Source of the DNA: Zopfochytrium polystomum
Taxonomy: Eukaryota; Chytridiomycota; Chytridiomycetes; Chytridiales; Chytridiaceae
Reading direction: 5' to 3'
Assembly: GCA_025765615.1 (NCBI GenBank)
Contig: JAIVFJ010000046.1
Span: forward strand, 62,001 to 126,000
DNA length: 64,000 nt
Shown here in pieces: positions 43,134 to 51,890 of this stretch. The position numbers and the translations under genes are program-made. The notes under the pieces were generated by a model. That model was not told where the DNA came from. It searched no databases and saw nothing but the letters and a program-made list of their open reading frames with translations. Position 1 is the first letter of the stretch, and every line of letters begins with the position of its first letter.

Positions 43134-43302
43134 AGTGGCGAAGCAGGGGTGAGGTCGCGGCGGACGGAGTGGGGAAGCGGGCGGTGGACAGGCAGCGGGC
43201 GGCGGTGGCGGCGACGGCGGGCGGGATCGGCCGGGCGAGCCCGCTGCGTACTGCGATCGCGCGGGCTGTGGAGGAGGGACGAAGGAAGGATGACGACGGC
43301 AT
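42353..43302 (-). CDS. GRX5: Mitochondrial monothiol glutaredoxin (Grx5 type)
   Basis: Exons are complement(43027-43302), complement(42785-42841), complement(42628-42670) and complement(42353-42564); 195 aa. It transfers Fe-S clusters in mitochondria. The N-terminus is rich in Arg, Ser and Ala with few acids, as a mitochondrial presequence, and includes an 11-Ala run. The core has [14 protein letters not shown] and the active site CGFS at the start of a 43-nt exon. It continues with [19 protein letters not shown], the cis-Pro and glutathione-binding blocks. Two exons are very short (57 and 43 nt), and each junction restores the family sequence exactly. The CGFS motif and the single active-site Cys separate it from dithiol glutaredoxins. 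Confidence 0.93.
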
Positions 43303-44009
43303 CGTTTTGGTTTTTGTTTGCTGTGTCTGTCTGGGGGACGCTCTTTTCGCTTTTCTTCTTTTTTTTGCAATTACAAATTGAAAACCGTGTTCCAAGTGTT
43401 CCAATGGCAAGCAAGAATGAGCAGGGTCATTCACCTTCATTTGAAAAAGTAAATGAAGGAATAAGCGCGATTTCTATCGGCAACAGTCAACCCCGACAGT
43501 TAATTCAATATCGCGTTCGACAGCACGTAGCACGTCGCTTACCTGTTGCACGTATAAGATATTGGCAATGTGCCGTGCCGACGAGTGGGAGCTCACCCAT
43601 TAGTCTTTTGGAGCGAGGGTATTTCAGTTTACACGTTGAAAGTAATAGGTTTGTTATTGGCTTGGGTTGCGTTACTTCACCTGCCTGAACACTCAGCATC
43701 GTTTAGGCTTTCTGTCATTCAAACTCCAATCTAAAGTTGAAATCGCTCAATCAAGCGCTTTACCCCACCTTCCAAGCTTGCGGCATTCGCATTAATGCAG
43801 TTGTAATGGCAGACGCCTAATGTTTTGTTGTTATTTACAAAGCCTGGCTTGAAGGTGTCCCTTTCAGCCTGCTCGACGGTCAGCTTTAGCTTTCCTGCGT
43901 TATTTCCACAATGTCATTTCCCAAGGCATAATGTCCTAATCTCGCCCTTCACACTTGATGTTTTTATTTTCAACCATGGAGTCGGCTTTGTTGTTTGGTT
44001 TCCAGCTTG
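43303..44009. other. Intergenic region between two minus-strand genes
   Basis: This 707-bp spacer holds the promoter of the glutaredoxin gene and the 3' side of the MCFD2-like gene. No conserved ORF was seen. Confidence 0.45.
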
Positions 44010-44979
44010 TCAAGCCTTGCTCCGTTGCATTTGCTTGTGCCGCTCTTGCGATGCGAGGTACTGCGCGCGCGGGGCGTGCGAACGCAGAGGCAGGAGAGAG
44101 AAGAGGGCGTTGAGGGCGCTGGTCAGTTGCTGTGGGGGGCTTCGGATGAACGGAGGCCTAGGGTTTACGGCTAAAATACACGCTGGCTCCTCGCGCTTAC
44201 TGCGACGAAGAAAGAAGGGGGAAAAAGAGGAAAAGGATAGTACCTCTGTCCACGAGATCAACCCATCATTGTTCACGTCGTCTTCCGAGAGCGCGTGGTC
44301 GACCATGGCCTCAACATCGCGAAGGGGCAGCCTCTGGCGCGCGTAGTGGCCGTTCTCGTCCGGTCGACCTCGCCGCTCCAAGTCCGCCTGAACTTCAAGT
44401 TGCACAAACGAGTTTCCTGCGGACACGAGCGCACCACAAAGAAAAAGGAGGAAAACGCCAAACGTTAGGCCTGACAGACTTTCTCGCCTGAAGGTGCAGA
44501 AACACGATAATCATAGGGGACTCACTCAGTTCGTGGCCATCGAGGTGCCCATCGTTGTTAAAGTCGCTCAGCTACTGGTGCAAGGCGGGTGGGAACAGAA
44601 GTAAAACAGAGCGTCAGACCTAAACCGATCGTTTATCATGTTTTCTTTTTTTTAAGGGGGGGAGGGATCGTCTGTTCGCGATCAACCACGTACTCACCGT
44701 GAAAAAGTAGTACAGATCCTCCTGCTGTGGTATCACCTCCCCGTTTGGCCCTGTCCCGGCCGGTTTCTTAGTTCCAGCCATCTTGTACATCGCGGTTTGG
44801 ACCCGTTCGGCGACGCGCGCGCGGAACTCTTGGCCCGCGGCGTGGTAGTTGCCGTAGTTTGACTGGTCTGTGGCGAAACCGGAGGCGGATGAGGCCCACC
44901 AGGCAGACGATGACGGTGCGATGAGGAAAATGGCGAGTAAGAGGAGGAGGAGTGCCTTGGAAGAGGCTCGGGCCGTCAT
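44010..44979 (-). CDS. MCFD2-like secretory EF-hand protein
   Basis: Exons are complement(44698-44979), complement(44526-44571), complement(44244-44416) and complement(44010-44060); 183 aa. A signal peptide (KALLLLLLAIFLIAPSSSA) is followed by PQQEDLYYFFTLSDFNNDGH and LDGHEL, an EF-hand rebuilt across the first intron. A second EF-hand (DDVNNDGLISWTEYL) crosses the last intron. MCFD2 binds the lectin ERGIC-53/LMAN1 and, with calcium, helps export glycoproteins from the ER; the YYFF-x-DxNxDG-LDGxEL pattern is typical. There is no KDEL-type signal at the end (QRSKA). Exon 2 is only 46 nt. Confidence 0.85.
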
Positions 44980-45094
44980 CGTGTCTCTGTGCTGCTGCGA
45001 AAACGGAAAAGAAAAACCGACAGACCCGCCAATCACCGAACTACTAGTGTGTAGCGCGAACCACTCTTAACATTAATACAGCAGATTTCCCTCA

Positions 45095-45949
45095 TTACTT
45101 CCCAATCATCCCAGACAGCTCGCTTCGAGACAGTGGCTTCAGGTTGAAACCCTTCATGTCCGCGCTGGCACTGGCCTTCTGGTTGAAAGCCGCCATTCGC
45201 TCAGCACGGGTCTCTTTACGCTCGCCCCTCGATCCTGAACCTTGCCTCTCCACGCTCTGCTTGTCTTGGGAGTCTTCCAGAGACTTTTCCGCAGCCAAAG
45301 CGCTCTCGCGAATTTCTTGCTCCATTTGCGTCAGCTGGGTAGTCTTGCTACGAATGCTTTCCCGAAGTTGATCGATTTCCCCGTCCAACCGACTCTGCTC
45401 TTTTTTTACTTGCTTGTTTGTAAACGAGTCAAGTTTCGCAATAACTGACCTTCTGTGATCATGCTGACGACCGAAGAGTGCTCCATTTTCATCATTACAC
45501 CGCCGACAAGACACCAAACTCTTCCTACAAATGTTAGTTTCGAGAGCACGAACTTTTTGATCGCGTACCCGTTTCAACCTCCTTCCTCCGAAAGGCACCA
45601 AGCGCCTCCCGATTTTCATTTCTGCGCCGATCGTAATCAACAACCTGCCAGGCGCATCGAAATGAGCTGGGGGGACGATGGGGAGGGGGTGTAAACCACG
45701 CCCTCTCCTCAGGTGTATTACTCACAAGCTGCCGATCTGTGAGAACTTCCTCTGCGAGGCGCTGGATGGAGTGATTGCATTGAGCAGTTTCGTTTCGATC
45801 GCCCGAGGAAAAAGGCCGTTTGAGAAGGGCAACAAAGGCATTTGGTGCAGTGAACAAAAAACCTCGACAGCCGCCTGCGCTAGAAAATCCCTCGTGTTAG
45901 CCGGCAAGAAAGCGCTCACGACGGCAACCTCACCACGCAACCGTTCCAT
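45095..45949 (-). CDS. PDRG1-like prefoldin-type coiled-coil protein
   Basis: Exons are complement(45934-45949), complement(45727-45752), complement(45569-45644), complement(45450-45524) and complement(45095-45408); 168 aa. Conserved blocks in order are EEVLTDRQLVVDYDRRRNEN, REALGAF, the MMKMEHSSVVSMI strand pair and a coiled coil (QSRLDGEIDQLRESIRSKTT). After an insertion of about 40 charged residues comes MKGFNLKPLSRSEL. This matches PDRG1, a prefoldin-like subunit of the R2TP/PAQosome chaperone. The third coding intron from the start is clear, and the last is only 41 nt (45409-45449). The first exon (MERLR) is the weakest part: it is the only ATG I could join in frame. Without it the conserved frame has no ATG. 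Confidence 0.78.
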
Positions 45950-46829
45950 TGGTGGAGGGCTTCCTTGTCACGCTTGGACAACTGAGCAGGGCCGAAATTG
46001 AAAGATATTCCTCCCATGCAAGCGAGCCCCAACCAGAAGCGCCGGATCGCCAAAGACCTCAAAACTCAACGAAAACACAGCCGGTGTTACAGGTGACGGT
46101 ACCCACGCCGTTAATCGTCCAAAGCGTCGGTGCCAAGCCAAGGCCTCTCAGCTGGAGCTTTCTAGTAGACTAGAATGTGAAAAATAGAAGAAAAACAAAA
46201 GGCCAACGAAGAAAGACTTGCCTGAGACCTTGATACCATGGTGGCAGATTGCCCTCTGTTGATAAACCCTCTGCGGCGTGCTTAGCGCTTCACTTGGAAC
46301 TCCAGGACGCCAAGGTTCTTCAGGAGAAAGCGACAGCTACGCTGTCCGCTCCCTGCATCAGGTGTAAGCCAGTCCCACGCGGGCGGATGCGGTTAAGGGG
46401 GAATTAAGAGTTGCTAAGCACTGCTCCGCGTATTAAGAGCAATTCCAGCGTTCATGGCTTAGAACATAAGAGATGAGATATGCTCGGATTCTCGTTCTGG
46501 ACTGAAGGACGCGTCAGGCCAACATGAACAAATAGGGACATCAATAATATGAGAATCAAGAAGTTTTTCTTCTAAATTAAGAAACTCGGTTACCTGTCAA
46601 TGTCTCGTTGCTCTAACAACTCCAACCTCAACCTTCGGTCACTACGGTAACCTCAACACCCTCAAGCCTTCGAAAGAAAAAAGAATTTCACTCCATGCAA
46701 AAAGGAACCACTTTGTTTCGAAATGGAGGTGTAACAAAGCGAGCCTGCAGGTCTCTGGCTGAAGCCCAGCGCCCACAGGAGGGTGGGATACTAATAAGGA
46801 GAGAACAGGTTCGGTTTAGTTTTGCATTG
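45950..46829. other. Intergenic region, nothing recognised
   Basis: About 880 bp between the PDRG1-like gene and the repeat block. No ORF with a domain, no obvious repeat and no tRNA-like structure was seen. Confidence 0.4.
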
Positions 46830-47141
46830 CGAGGGATGTGAGTGTGAACAGTCTACTCTGAGTGAGTGAGTGGAAGGAGTGGATGAAGTGGAGGTATGTG
46901 TTTGTGGGTGGTCCTTCCCCCCAACTTGGAGAGAAAGAGAAAACTCTGTTATGAATTATTGATGCATAATGATGATATAAATGCTAGAATAGTCGCTAGG
47001 CAAGCATGACCAGCACAGGGTAGAAACCTCTCCTATATTATCTGATTGAGCAGCGGAGGAGGAAACTGTTTAAACCAGGTTTCTGTTCCACTATATACTT
47101 CAAGCCAGCTCCCAGGTCTGCATTGGTGGTGGCTTGCTCTC
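46830..47141 (+). repeat. Second copy of the dispersed repeat that holds element 1
   Basis: The left part matches 13411-13574 and the right part matches 18893-19050. Here the two halves are continuous (CATGACCAGCACAGGGTAGA), giving the empty-site form of the element 1 insertion. It is itself cut at 47141/47142 by an LTR fragment. Confidence 0.75.
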
Positions 47142-47358
47142 TGTCAGGAACATGGCAGGATAGGACAAGGCAGACAAGGAACTGAGAGGAGCGATGATTG
47201 TATTGTAAACAATAATCCACTTGAGGGATGGGACAGGTCCCCCATCCCCCTTTTATATTCTTTGAGAGTCTTCATTGTCAAAGCTCAAGGACAGTTCCAG
47301 AAAGGACAATTACTAGTGATACCAATGGTACCAATGACACCAACGACAACAAGACAAG
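47142..47358 (-). repeat. Truncated, diverged LTR of the element 1 family (minus orientation)
   Basis: It starts TGTCAGGAAC and follows the reverse LTR with many substitutions, then stops at GACAAG before the GAA/TTC array. It is older than the full copies. The missing part is not found on the other side of the next LTR. Confidence 0.85.
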
Positions 47359-47666
47359 TGTTATGAATCACCCTCTGGAAACCTCGGGAACCTTCTAGAA
47401 CATTCCTTCATGGAACCTTGTGGAACCTTCTGGAACCTTCTTTGCTTTCCTGACTTGTCTTGTTGTCATTGGTATCATTGGTACCATTGTATTACTAATT
47501 GCTCTTTCTGGAACTTTCTTTGAGACTTGACAAGGAAGACTCTCAAAAGGTATAAAAGGGGGATGGGGGACCTGTCCCATCCCTCAAGTGAATTATTGTT
47601 TCCAATACATTCATCACTCCTCTCAGTTCCTTGTCTGCCTTGTCTTGTCCTGCCCTGTTCCTGGCA
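47359..47666 (+). repeat. Solo LTR of the element 1 family (plus orientation)
   Basis: It starts TGTTATGAATC and ends CTGGCA (CTGACA in intact copies), about 308 bp, with a shorter GAA/TTC array and a TATA box. It abuts the minus-strand fragment, forming an inverted LTR pair. No matching 5-bp duplication was found. Confidence 0.85.
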
Positions 47667-47843
47667 ATTGGGCTGTTGTCTAGGGGGTTTTTCAACCCTA
47701 CTACTTGCCTAGTCCACGAAGTATCCCCACTGATCTGTCTAACAGGGGTCTCAAACACAAAGAATGAACATTCAGAGGGACAATCCTCTGAGGGATCAGT
47801 GCTGGAGCACTGATTACTCGTGTGGCCGCAGGCTGATGCGAGG

Positions 47844-48142
47844 GTGTCAGGAACAGGGCAGGACAGGGCAAGGCAGACAAGGAACTGAGAGGAGTGATGA
47901 TTGTATTGGAAACAATAATTCACTTGAGGGATGGGACAGGTCCCCCATCCCCCTTTTATACCTTTTGAGAGTGTTCCTTGTCAAGACTCAAAGAAAGTTC
48001 CAGAAAGAGCAATTAGTAATACAATGATACCAATGATACCAATGACAACAAGACAAGTCAGGAAACCAAAGAAGGTTCCAGAAGGTTCCATGAAGGAATG
48101 TTCTAGAAGGTTCCAGAGGTTTCCAGAGGGTGATTCATAACA
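47844..48142 (-). repeat. 3' LTR of element 3
   Basis: 299 bp, a short-array form (GAA/TTC units at 48070-48124). It lacks a 4-bp segment present in the partner LTR. Confidence 0.93.
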
Positions 48143-49738
48143 TCATCTCCCCCTTTTAGGCCTCTTCTGCAACTTGGTGGGGTACCTGGTCATGAACTTG
48201 AGCAGAAGGTCTTGGCAGTGAGTGAGGTTTGACTCAGGTTCCCAGGTGTTGTCAGCATCTGAGTAACCTTTCCACTTAACAAGGAACTTGAGTGTCGTTC
48301 CAAACCACTTGGCATCCAAGATTTGTTCAACCTCAAATTCCTCTTCACCTTCTACCTCAACTGGAGGAGGAGGAGGAACAACTCTGCCTGGAATGGAATT
48401 GGCCACAAACTTCTCCAAAAGGCTGACATGGAAAACTGGGTGGATCTTCATGGATGCAGGGAGATCCAGCTTTAAGGTGACTGGATTGATTTGCTCCAAG
48501 ATCTTGAAAGGTCCCAACATGAGGTTGTCTAGCTTGGGGCTTGGTCGTTTGGTCTGCAAGTTCTTCCTCATGCCCGGCCAGTAAAAGTCTCTGGAAACAA
48601 GCTCATATGTCTTGTGCTCTCCTGGGTGTCCAGCTGTTGCTGCATCATGCCTTGTCTTGAGTATCTCAAGTTTTTCCTCCTCTTGGCTGATTTGAATCTT
48701 GTGAGGCTTGGGGTCCTTGGAAATAGCATAGGCCCACACACTGTCAGGAAGCAGTGAAAGGTGTGTCTTGGATGGTGGGGTGAAACCATCTCCCCCTTCA
48801 GGTGCGAGGTCTGTCCTTCTGTGCTCATCAACAGTGGGGCTTGAATTGTTGACTGGGAACTGTGATTCTTGAATCTTTGACTGAGGGTTCTGTTCTTGGC
48901 AAAGACTGTGAGCTGTGGAGCTTGAATCTTGAATTTGGCCTGTGAACTGTGGTACTTGAATCTTTGACTGTGGGTTCTGTGAACTACAGACTTGGCCATG
49001 ACTGTGAGCTCTATGAGCTGTCCTGGAATCTTGACTATGAACTGTGAACTGTGAAACTTGAATCTTGGCTGGGATCTGTGAGCTGCAGGCTGATACTGGA
49101 GCTGTCATTTGTTGTTGACCTTGGATACTAGGCTGAGAACCTTGAATCAGGGACTTGAGAGCATGAGACTTGGAGGCTTGACTTGAGTTTTGGGTGACTG
49201 TTCCAATTGGTGGACGTTGGACTTGACCAGTGACCCAATCAATGGCAGGGTTCTGGGCTTGCAGCCATGGTAATCCCAGGATGACAGAGAATGTGGGTGA
49301 GCCAAGATCCAATACTTCCAGGTTGACCATGGATGGTGGAAAGTCTTGGATGTGGAGGTTTAGCTTGGTTTCATGGCCAATTTCCTTGAACAGAGCATGA
49401 TTGGCAAAGTGGACCTTGAGGGGTGTGGATTTCTTGATGGTGGGAATGGCACAAGACTTGGCAAGGGTGGCATCAATGATGTTGCAGGATGATCCAGAGT
49501 CTATAAGGGCCTTGGTTGTGATGGTTGCCTTGGGTGAGAGTTGAACCTTGACATCCATGGTGAGTTGGTGGGGCTTGGAATCTGAGGTGTTTGTGGTGCT
49601 GGTGGTGGTGATGAAACAGGGGCAGCTTGGAGGAGGGTCCAGGGAATTGCCCCTCAGTGAGCCTGGACCTGGGAGTTTGGGTGCTTCTTCTTTGGGCAGT
49701 CCTTGACAGCATGCTCCTTGGAGCCACAGTAAAAACAC
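48143..49738 (-). CDS. Internally deleted Pol of element 3
   Basis: 531 codons, open. Same architecture as the element 2 protein: protease with DSGSS, Gln/Ser-rich spacer, remnant of the integrase zinc domain and chromodomain (FLVKWKGYSDADNTWEP). It differs from element 2 at scattered residues, for example KWFGTTLKF against KWFGRTLKF. The frame has stayed open in both copies despite the loss of all RT and integrase catalytic sites. Confidence 0.93.
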   Translation of the reverse strand: MFLLWLQGACCQGLPKEEAPKLPGPGSLRGNSLDPPPSCPCFITTTSTTNTSDSKPHQLTMDVKVQLSPKATITTKALIDSGSSCNIIDATLAKSCAIPTIKKSTPLKVHFANHALFKEIGHETKLNLHIQDFPPSMVNLEVLDLGSPTFSVILGLPWLQAQNPAIDWVTGQVQRPPIGTVTQNSSQASKSHALKSLIQGSQPSIQGQQQMTAPVSACSSQIPAKIQVSQFTVHSQDSRTAHRAHSHGQVCSSQNPQSKIQVPQFTGQIQDSSSTAHSLCQEQNPQSKIQESQFPVNNSSPTVDEHRRTDLAPEGGDGFTPPSKTHLSLLPDSVWAYAISKDPKPHKIQISQEEEKLEILKTRHDAATAGHPGEHKTYELVSRDFYWPGMRKNLQTKRPSPKLDNLMLGPFKILEQINPVTLKLDLPASMKIHPVFHVSLLEKFVANSIPGRVVPPPPPVEVEGEEEFEVEQILDAKWFGTTLKFLVKWKGYSDADNTWEPESNLTHCQDLLLKFMTRYPTKLQKRPKRGR

Positions 49739-50577
49739 AGTCCCTGCTGGGCCCTCCTTGTTTTCTCCTCTTGGCTCAGAGGACCCTTAGGAAGTGTCTC
49801 AACTGCATCCACTTGCATGGGTTCAGGAACTGTAAGAGCTTGAGGAACTGGGGTAGGTCTTGATGTAGTTCCTACTTGTCTTTGCTTCAGCCTCTTGGAG
49901 TAGAGTCTGTTGTCAATCTTGATGGCAAGGAGAATGTACTCTTCCAAGGTCTCAGGGATGTGCAGAGACTGGGAGAGCATGTCTTGGATAGACTCATGGA
50001 GACCATCATGGTACAGCTCCATCAGAGCTGCATCATTGTATCCAGAGTCTCTGGCTAGTTGCTTGAATTGGTTGGTGTAGGCCACACAAGATTGCTTTCC
50101 TTGCTTGATATGCTTGAGCTTGGATCTTGCTGTCCAAGATGCGTAGGGGTCACCAAAGGTAGCTTCCAGCCCCTCCCAGAGCTCTTGCAGGGTGGTGGGT
50201 GTGCTTGGGAGAGATCTGTACCATGATTGAGCTTGACCAGACAGGAGGGTGCTTGTGAAAAGAACCTTGACTTGCTCACTGGGAAATCTTGAAGGTTGGA
50301 GAAGGATGACATTCTCCACAGTGGCCATGAAGTTCCTAAGGTCTTTGGCCAGCCCAGTGAACTTGTCAGGGCTGGGAACCTTGGGCTCTCTTGCTTGGTT
50401 GGCTTGGGGCAGGGGAAGAGCTTGATGTTCTTGTTGGTGAAGTTGTTGTTGAAGCTGGTGCTGCTGGTGAAGGACTTGTTCTTGAAGTTGGTGTGTCTGT
50501 CTTGAGAGGGCTTGTAATTGGTCCATCAAGGCTTGGAAGGCAGTTGCATCAGGGAAGGTGTTGTTTGGGTCAGACAT
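49654..50577 (-). CDS. gag: Gag of element 3
   Basis: 307 aa, apparently identical to Gag of elements 1 and 2, with the CCHC knuckle and the -1 overlap with the pol remnant. Confidence 0.95.
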   Translation of the reverse strand: MSDPNNTFPDATAFQALMDQLQALSRQTHQLQEQVLHQQHQLQQQLHQQEHQALPLPQANQAREPKVPSPDKFTGLAKDLRNFMATVENVILLQPSRFPSEQVKVLFTSTLLSGQAQSWYRSLPSTPTTLQELWEGLEATFGDPYASWTARSKLKHIKQGKQSCVAYTNQFKQLARDSGYNDAALMELYHDGLHESIQDMLSQSLHIPETLEEYILLAIKIDNRLYSKRLKQRQVGTTSRPTPVPQALTVPEPMQVDAVETLPKGPLSQEEKTRRAQQGLCFYCGSKEHAVKDCPKKKHPNSQVQAH

Positions 50578-50617
50578 GATGGCAGAGAGTAGTGGGAGAG
50601 GGTGAAGTGAATTATGA

Positions 50618-50920
50618 TGTCAGGAACAGGGCAGGACAAGGCAAGGCATGGTAGACAAGGAACTGAGAGGAGTGATGATTGTATTGGAAACAATAATTCA
50701 CTTGAGGGATGGGACAGGTCCCCCATCCCCCTTTTATACCTTTTGAGAGTGTTCCTTGTCAAGACTCCAAGAAAGTTCCAGAAAGAGCAATTAGTAATAC
50801 AATGATACCAATGATACCAATGACAACAAGACAAGTCAGGAAACCAAAGAAGGTTCCAGAAGGTTCCATGAAGGAATGTTCTAGAAGGTTCCAGAGGTTT
50901 CCAGAGGGTGATTCATAACA
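50618..50920 (-). repeat. 5' LTR of element 3
   Basis: 303 bp, short-array form (GAA/TTC units at 50848-50902). Confidence 0.93.
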
Positions 50921-50925
50921 GAGGG

Positions 50926-51163
50926 GAAAGGGAAGGGCACCCCCAAGGGTGAGCAAGCATAGCAAGCGACCAAGGGCAAGTGGGTAAAGAGAGCTTGTTT
51001 TAGACAGGGACTGGCAAATTGGAGTGAGAGAGTGCCTTTTTCAATAAGAAAACTCTGCCCAATTTATACTCCTGCAGGGAGGGTGACCAGTTTTCCTGTT
51101 TTGCCTATCTGAACAAGTTGCAAACTGCTCCAGACAGGACTTTGCTCTGGGGAGGCATTGTAA
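50926..51163. other. Flank of element 3, nothing recognised
   Basis: No gene was found. The sequence leads into the minisatellite block. Confidence 0.35.
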
Positions 51164-51890
51164 ACCCCTTCCCACAGAGGGAGGGTGATTTGAAATATTC
51201 AGAGCATTTCAAATCAACCAAGCTCTGTGTGGAGCCCAGTGTGCAAGCTCTGGTCTCCCCACAGAGAGGGGAAAATGACTTGAAATCTTCAGGAGCATTT
51301 CAAATCAACCAAGGTCTGTCCAGAGGTCTGTGTCCAGTGACCAGTCTTCCCACAGAGGAAAGATGATTTGAAATCATCAGGGGCATTTCAAATCAACCAG
51401 TCCCTGGTTCAACATTGGTTCAGACAACAGTCAGCTGACCTGGAGCTGCTGTGAGCTGCCCTAGTTCAACATTTCTCTGAACCCATTGAGTGTGATTCTA
51501 ATCGCATTGTCCTCGCCGGCGAAGCCTTGGAAAGCAAAGCTAGAATCACTGCCGTCTTCACCTAACTCTTTTCGTTGGATTCAGATTAGGCCTTTCAGCT
51601 TACCTGACTTAGTGTAAGTCCCATCAGCAGTGGCGACGAGGCTGCTGTTGACATAGGAAGCTGGCTTCCTAGGCTCAAATCTTGCAAACTGCTTCAGACA
51701 GGACTTGCTTTGGGGAGGTATTGTAAACCGCTTCCCACAGAGGGAGGGTGATTTGAAATATTCAGAGCATTTCAAATCAACCAAGCTCTGAGTGGAGCCC
51801 TGTGTGCAACTGGTCTCCCCACAGAGAGGGAAAATGATTTGAAATCTTCAGGAGCATTTCCCGCGGTCGTCATAGGAAGCTGGCTTCCTA
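51164..51890 (+). repeat. Minisatellite block of about 86-90 bp units with a hairpin core
   Basis: Units share CACAGAGGGAGGGTGATTTG-like starts and the core GATTTGAAAT-n9-10-ATTTCAAATC. Cores lie at 51187-51215, 51278-51307, 51365-51394 and 51750-51778, with a cut unit at 51836. A second motif, TAGGAAGC-TG-GCTTCCTA, occurs twice (51654-51671 and 51873-51890). The two halves of the block (51118-51310 and 51680-51860) are diverged copies of one another. No coding potential was seen. Confidence 0.8.

Larger units (their letters stand above)
47844..50920 (-). mobile_element. Element 3: second copy of the non-autonomous derivative, 3077 bp
   Basis: Minus orientation, flanked by a perfect 5-bp duplication GAGGG (47839-47843 and 50921-50925). 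LTRs are 47844-48142 (299 bp) and 50618-50920 (303 bp); they differ at a few positions and carry only about 11 GAA/TTC units. The internal part has the same two deletion junctions as element 2 (about 48821 and 48563-48570). The different target site shows an independent insertion of the same deleted form. Confidence 0.95.

Noticed and set aside
42873..43688. 271-codon plus-strand ORF
   Set aside because: It is antisense to the first exon of the glutaredoxin gene and contains translated CA and GGC repeats.
51164..51890. Regular repeats as a CRISPR array
   Set aside because: Units are about 86-90 bp and imperfect, spacers are not unique, no cas genes are present and the genome is eukaryotic.
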